Positions 6,531 to 9,210 of a stretch of DNA of 9,210 nucleotides are shown here, in pieces. Both the position numbers and the translations under genes were made by a program. Where the stretch lies: NCBI GenBank assembly GCA_010021705.1, contig RGMU01000050.1:1-9210 (forward strand), written 5' to 3'. Position 1 is the first letter of the stretch. Every line of letters starts with the position of its first letter. Under the pieces are notes generated by a model that saw only the letters and a list, made by a program, of their open reading frames with translations, ran no database searches and was not told where the DNA came from. This DNA comes from Chitinophagia bacterium (lineage in GTDB: Bacteria; Bacteroidota; Bacteroidia; Chitinophagales; Chitinophagaceae).

Positions 6531-8309
6531 ATGAAAAAACTACTCTCTCTTCTAACAGCTTCAATGTTGCTTGTGTTGCCCGTATGGGGGCAAAAAGGAG
6601 GTAAAGCTAAACCTGCCGGTGGGGCTAAAAAGGGTGCAACCGCTGCGGCTACTACGGCTCAAAAGTCTGCTATGACAAGCAGAATTGCGCTTATCATGGG
6701 TAATGATAATTATAAAATTCCGCGCTTTGTGTTGCAAAATTGCAAAAAAGATGCCGATATGATGGTGGATGCCCTCCAAAAATGCGGCTTCAAAATACTG
6801 TATTGTGCCAACGCAGACCGCAACACCATGATAAAAAAAATAAGCGAATTTGCCAAGCAACTACCCAACTACGATGTGGCATTGGTGTATTATAGCGGGC
6901 ATGGTGCCGTGTTAGACAATGTGCAATATATGATGCCCACCGATGTTATAAGCCCTTATCAGGAGGAAAATGGCGGAGAATTAGAGTTTAAAAACTCGGC
7001 AGTAGATATAGAAAGCACCGTATTGGCTGAATTTAACAAGCGTCAAAATAAAATTAACTTTTTAATATTAGATGCCTGTCGTACCAATTTTAATGACGAC
7101 AAGCGCATTGTAGGCAGCAAAGCCCCCGATATGGTTGAAGAAAGTAAATCAAAATTTGACCAACACACCGGCACTACTATCATCTACACCACCGGGTTCA
7201 GGCATAGGTCGTTTGAAGGCATGTACACCGAAGAGTTGGTGAAACGGTTGCCCTATTCGCCCAAAGACTATAAGCTAATGCTGAATGAGGTAACGGCAGC
7301 GGTGTTAGACAAGCAAGAGAAGATGAACATAAAAGGCTTGCAGCAGCCCCAAATATCAGAAGGGAATTATAAGGAATTTTGCTTTAGCATAAATGCCAAA
7401 AACATTGTTATTGAACCGGAGGATACTGGGCAAGTGGTGCGCACCGTAAACGTAAACAACCCTAAGCCCGACCCCGTTAAAACTAACGTAAACACCAATA
7501 ATACAGCCGTTATTAGTACACCAAGCGATAAAACTCAACCATCGTATAACGATATGAAGTTTATAGAAGGCGGTATTTTTGAAATGGGAAGCAACACCAA
7601 TCAGGCAGACGAAGCACCTGCGCACAAGGTGCAAGTAGGCGCATTTCACATAGCAGCTACGGAAGTTACGTTTGGCGAATTTCGCCAATTTATGAACGAA
7701 ACCGGCTACACCACCGATGCCGAAAAAGCGGGTAGCAGTTGGGTGTTAAAAGACGCAAAATGGGTGCAGCAAGACGGCATAACTTGGAAATGCGATGCCG
7801 CAGGCAATAAACGAACCAACACAGAGGTTAACCAGCCCGTGCTCCATGTTAGCTTTAACGATGCCATAGCCTTTTGCCAATGGCTAAACAAAAAAACCGG
7901 CAAGCAATACCGCCTACCCACCGAAGCCGAATGGGAATACGCAGCATTAGGAGGCATTAACCACACCGAAACCAAATATGCCGGCAGCAACGAAATAAAC
8001 GAGGTAGGGTGGTATAACGCCAATAGCGGAGGCACTACGCATACCGTAAAAATGGGTAAAAAGCCTAATATAATAGGTATATACGACCTAAGTGGCAATG
8101 TGGCAGAATGGTGTAGCGACTGGTATAGCGATGACTATTACCGCAAAAGCGACAAAGTAAACCCCGCCGGACCGGCTAAGGGCGGTAGCCGTGTGATAAG
8201 GGGCGGTAGCTGGCTTAGCGAATCCGACAAATGCCGCGCCGCAGCCCGCGACTATGCGCCTGCCAATTACAGTAGCCATACCGTAGGCTTTAGGTTAGTA
8301 TTGCCTTAA
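6531..8309 (+). CDS. exported caspase-like (peptidase C14) protein fused to an FGE/SUMF1-type domain
   Basis: A 592-residue two-domain protein. A signal peptide (MKKLLSLLTASMLLVLPVWG, cleavage near residue 20-21) is followed by a Gly/Ala/Lys/Thr-rich tether to about residue 48; no lipobox Cys is present. The caspase domain (about 50-285) begins RIALIMGNDNY, has the catalytic His124 in YYSGHG and Cys183 in LILDACRTN; Asp181 beside the Cys is like that of metacaspases, which cut after basic residues. A Pro/Asn/Thr-rich linker (about 293-340) leads to a SUMF1 domain (341-592) with MKFIEGGIFEMGS, RLPTEAEWEYAA, GIYDLSGNVAEWCSDWY, RVIRGGSW and VGFRLVLP. Where aerobic FGE has its first catalytic Cys (GGSYMC) this protein has GGSWLS (Ser563), so it should not oxidise sulfatases and the domain is more likely a binding or substrate-presenting C-type-lectin-like fold. 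Location is probably periplasm or cell surface. Substrate and trigger are unknown. Confidence 0.9.
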   Translation: MKKLLSLLTASMLLVLPVWGQKGGKAKPAGGAKKGATAAATTAQKSAMTSRIALIMGNDNYKIPRFVLQNCKKDADMMVDALQKCGFKILYCANADRNTMIKKISEFAKQLPNYDVALVYYSGHGAVLDNVQYMMPTDVISPYQEENGGELEFKNSAVDIESTVLAEFNKRQNKINFLILDACRTNFNDDKRIVGSKAPDMVEESKSKFDQHTGTTIIYTTGFRHRSFEGMYTEELVKRLPYSPKDYKLMLNEVTAAVLDKQEKMNIKGLQQPQISEGNYKEFCFSINAKNIVIEPEDTGQVVRTVNVNNPKPDPVKTNVNTNNTAVISTPSDKTQPSYNDMKFIEGGIFEMGSNTNQADEAPAHKVQVGAFHIAATEVTFGEFRQFMNETGYTTDAEKAGSSWVLKDAKWVQQDGITWKCDAAGNKRTNTEVNQPVLHVSFNDAIAFCQWLNKKTGKQYRLPTEAEWEYAALGGINHTETKYAGSNEINEVGWYNANSGGTTHTVKMGKKPNIIGIYDLSGNVAEWCSDWYSDDYYRKSDKVNPAGPAKGGSRVIRGGSWLSESDKCRAAARDYAPANYSSHTVGFRLVLP

Positions 8310-8348
8310 TTTGTGGGGAAAAATTTACCTTTCCTAACCGTGTTTTAC

Positions 8349-8356
8349 TACCTTTG
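8349..8356 (+). promoter_or_regulatory. Bacteroidota -7 promoter box of purL
   Basis: TACCTTTG matches TAnnTTTG exactly and ends 5 bases before the purL ATG at 8362, predicting a leaderless or nearly leaderless transcript. A second, imperfect box TACCTTTC lies at 8326-8333. The box sits in a 52-base gap after the caspase gene, within a 16-base element shared with polA. No PurR box or purine riboswitch was seen. Confidence 0.6.
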
Positions 8357-8361
8357 CCCTT

Positions 8362-9210
8362 ATGCAACCGTCAACAGTAGAACAGGCTTTACAATTAGGC
8401 TTATCGGCAGAAGAATACCAAAAAATTAATGAAATACTAAATAGAATACCCAATTTTACCGAATTGGCTATGTATTCTGTAATGTGGAGCGAACATTGCA
8501 GCTATAAAAATTCTATAAAATGGCTAAAAACACTACCCCGTGACGGTGAAAAGCTATTGGTAAAAGCCGGTGAAGAAAATGCAGGTTTGGTGGATATAGG
8601 CGATGGATTAGCCTGCGTTTTCAAAATAGAGTCCCACAATCACCCTTCAGCCATAGAGCCTTTTCAGGGTGCAGCTACCGGCGTAGGTGGCATACACCGC
8701 GACATATTTACTATGGGTGCACGCCCCATAGCCACACTTAATTCCCTACGATTTGGCAAAGCAGATAACCCCAAAACACAATGGCTGCTAAACGGAGTGG
8801 TCAAGGGCATTTCACACTATGGCAACTGCTTTGGCGTGCCTACCGTTGGCGGCGAAATTTATTATGACGACTGCTACCAAACCAATCCCCTTGTTAATGC
8901 CATGAGTGTGGGCATTGTAAAGGTGGGGCAAACCGTAAGTGCCATAGCTTATGGCGAAGGCAATCCGGTGTTTATTGTGGGCGCAGCAACCGGTAAAGAC
9001 GGCATAGGCGGGGCATCGTTTGCCAGTGCCGATATTAGCGAAGAAAGTGCCAAACAACTGCCTGCTGTACAAGTAGGCGACCCCTTTGAAGAAAAAAAAC
9101 TATTAGAAGCCTGCTTAGAGCTTATTCCCACCGGAGCTATTGTTGGTATGCAAGATATGGGCGCAGCCGGCATCACTTGCAGCACCTGCGAAATGAGTGC
9201 TAAAGGCAAG
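8362..9210 (+). CDS. purL: phosphoribosylformylglycinamidine synthase, small-type PurL, N-terminal 283 residues (cut by window edge)
   Basis: PurL is the ATP-dependent synthetase that turns FGAR into FGAM in purine biosynthesis. The small type works with separate PurQ (glutaminase) and PurS. The frame from ATG 8362 stays open to the window end. Its N-terminus MQPSTVEQALQLGLSAEEYQ and MWSEHCSYKNS at residues 41-51 are typical of the small type, which lacks the long N-terminal extension of the proteobacterial fused enzyme. KIESHNHPSAIEPFQGAATG (89-107), with its His residues and following GVGGIHRDIFTMGARPIA, is the ATP/Mg-binding block; TVGGEIYYDD and the AIVGMQDMGAAGITCS segment (259-274) also fit. 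About 450 residues should lie beyond the right edge. The start is supported by the promoter box 5 bases upstream. No other pur gene is in view. Confidence 0.96.
   Translation, partial: MQPSTVEQALQLGLSAEEYQKINEILNRIPNFTELAMYSVMWSEHCSYKNSIKWLKTLPRDGEKLLVKAGEENAGLVDIGDGLACVFKIESHNHPSAIEPFQGAATGVGGIHRDIFTMGARPIATLNSLRFGKADNPKTQWLLNGVVKGISHYGNCFGVPTVGGEIYYDDCYQTNPLVNAMSVGIVKVGQTVSAIAYGEGNPVFIVGAATGKDGIGGASFASADISEESAKQLPAVQVGDPFEEKKLLEACLELIPTGAIVGMQDMGAAGITCSTCEMSAKGK

Noticed and set aside
6531..8309. Part of a multi-gene defence system built around the caspase
   Set aside because: Neighbours are polA and purL, no sensor, nuclease, CRISPR or reverse transcriptase gene is in view, and the protein carries a signal peptide, which does not fit a cytoplasmic anti-phage effector.

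Overview
The window looks like ordinary chromosome from a member of the Bacteroidota, probably near the Chitinophagales/Sphingobacteriales. The evidence is the protein families (a Bacteroidota-type OmpP1/FadL-like porin, MnmA with a Bacteroidota-like N-terminus, single-chain small-type PurL), the moderately AT-rich coding DNA, the absence of Shine-Dalgarno sequences, and several matches to the Bacteroidota -7 promoter box TAnnTTTG just before genes. No tRNA, rRNA, insertion sequence, CRISPR array or phage gene was seen.

Layout. Positions 1-199 (minus) hold the N-terminal third or less of mnmA, a tRNA 2-thiouridylase, cut by the window edge. A divergent intergenic region (200-466) carries the mnmA promoter and a 14-bp palindrome. 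Then, all on the plus strand: an exported outer-membrane beta-barrel protein (467-2008), a small unrecognised 62-residue protein (2090-2278), a VWA-domain protein with an intact MIDAS (2419-3516), a full DNA polymerase I with all three domains active by motif (3536-6349), an exported caspase-like protease fused to an FGE/SUMF1-type domain (6531-8309), and the first 283 codons of purL (8362 onward), cut by the right edge.

How the genes relate. They do not form one pathway. Housekeeping genes (mnmA, polA, purL) alternate with envelope or accessory genes (porin, VWA protein, caspase-SUMF1). Most genes have their own upstream gap and several have their own promoter box, so the plus-strand row is probably a series of separately started transcripts rather than one operon.

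The two points most worth attention are (i) the secreted caspase-SUMF1 fusion, whose protease dyad is intact but whose FGE domain appears to lack the oxidase cysteine pair, and (ii) the placing of the -7 box 4-6 bases before the start codon of mnmA, polA and purL, which predicts leaderless or nearly leaderless mRNAs. I found no convincing new multi-gene system here.
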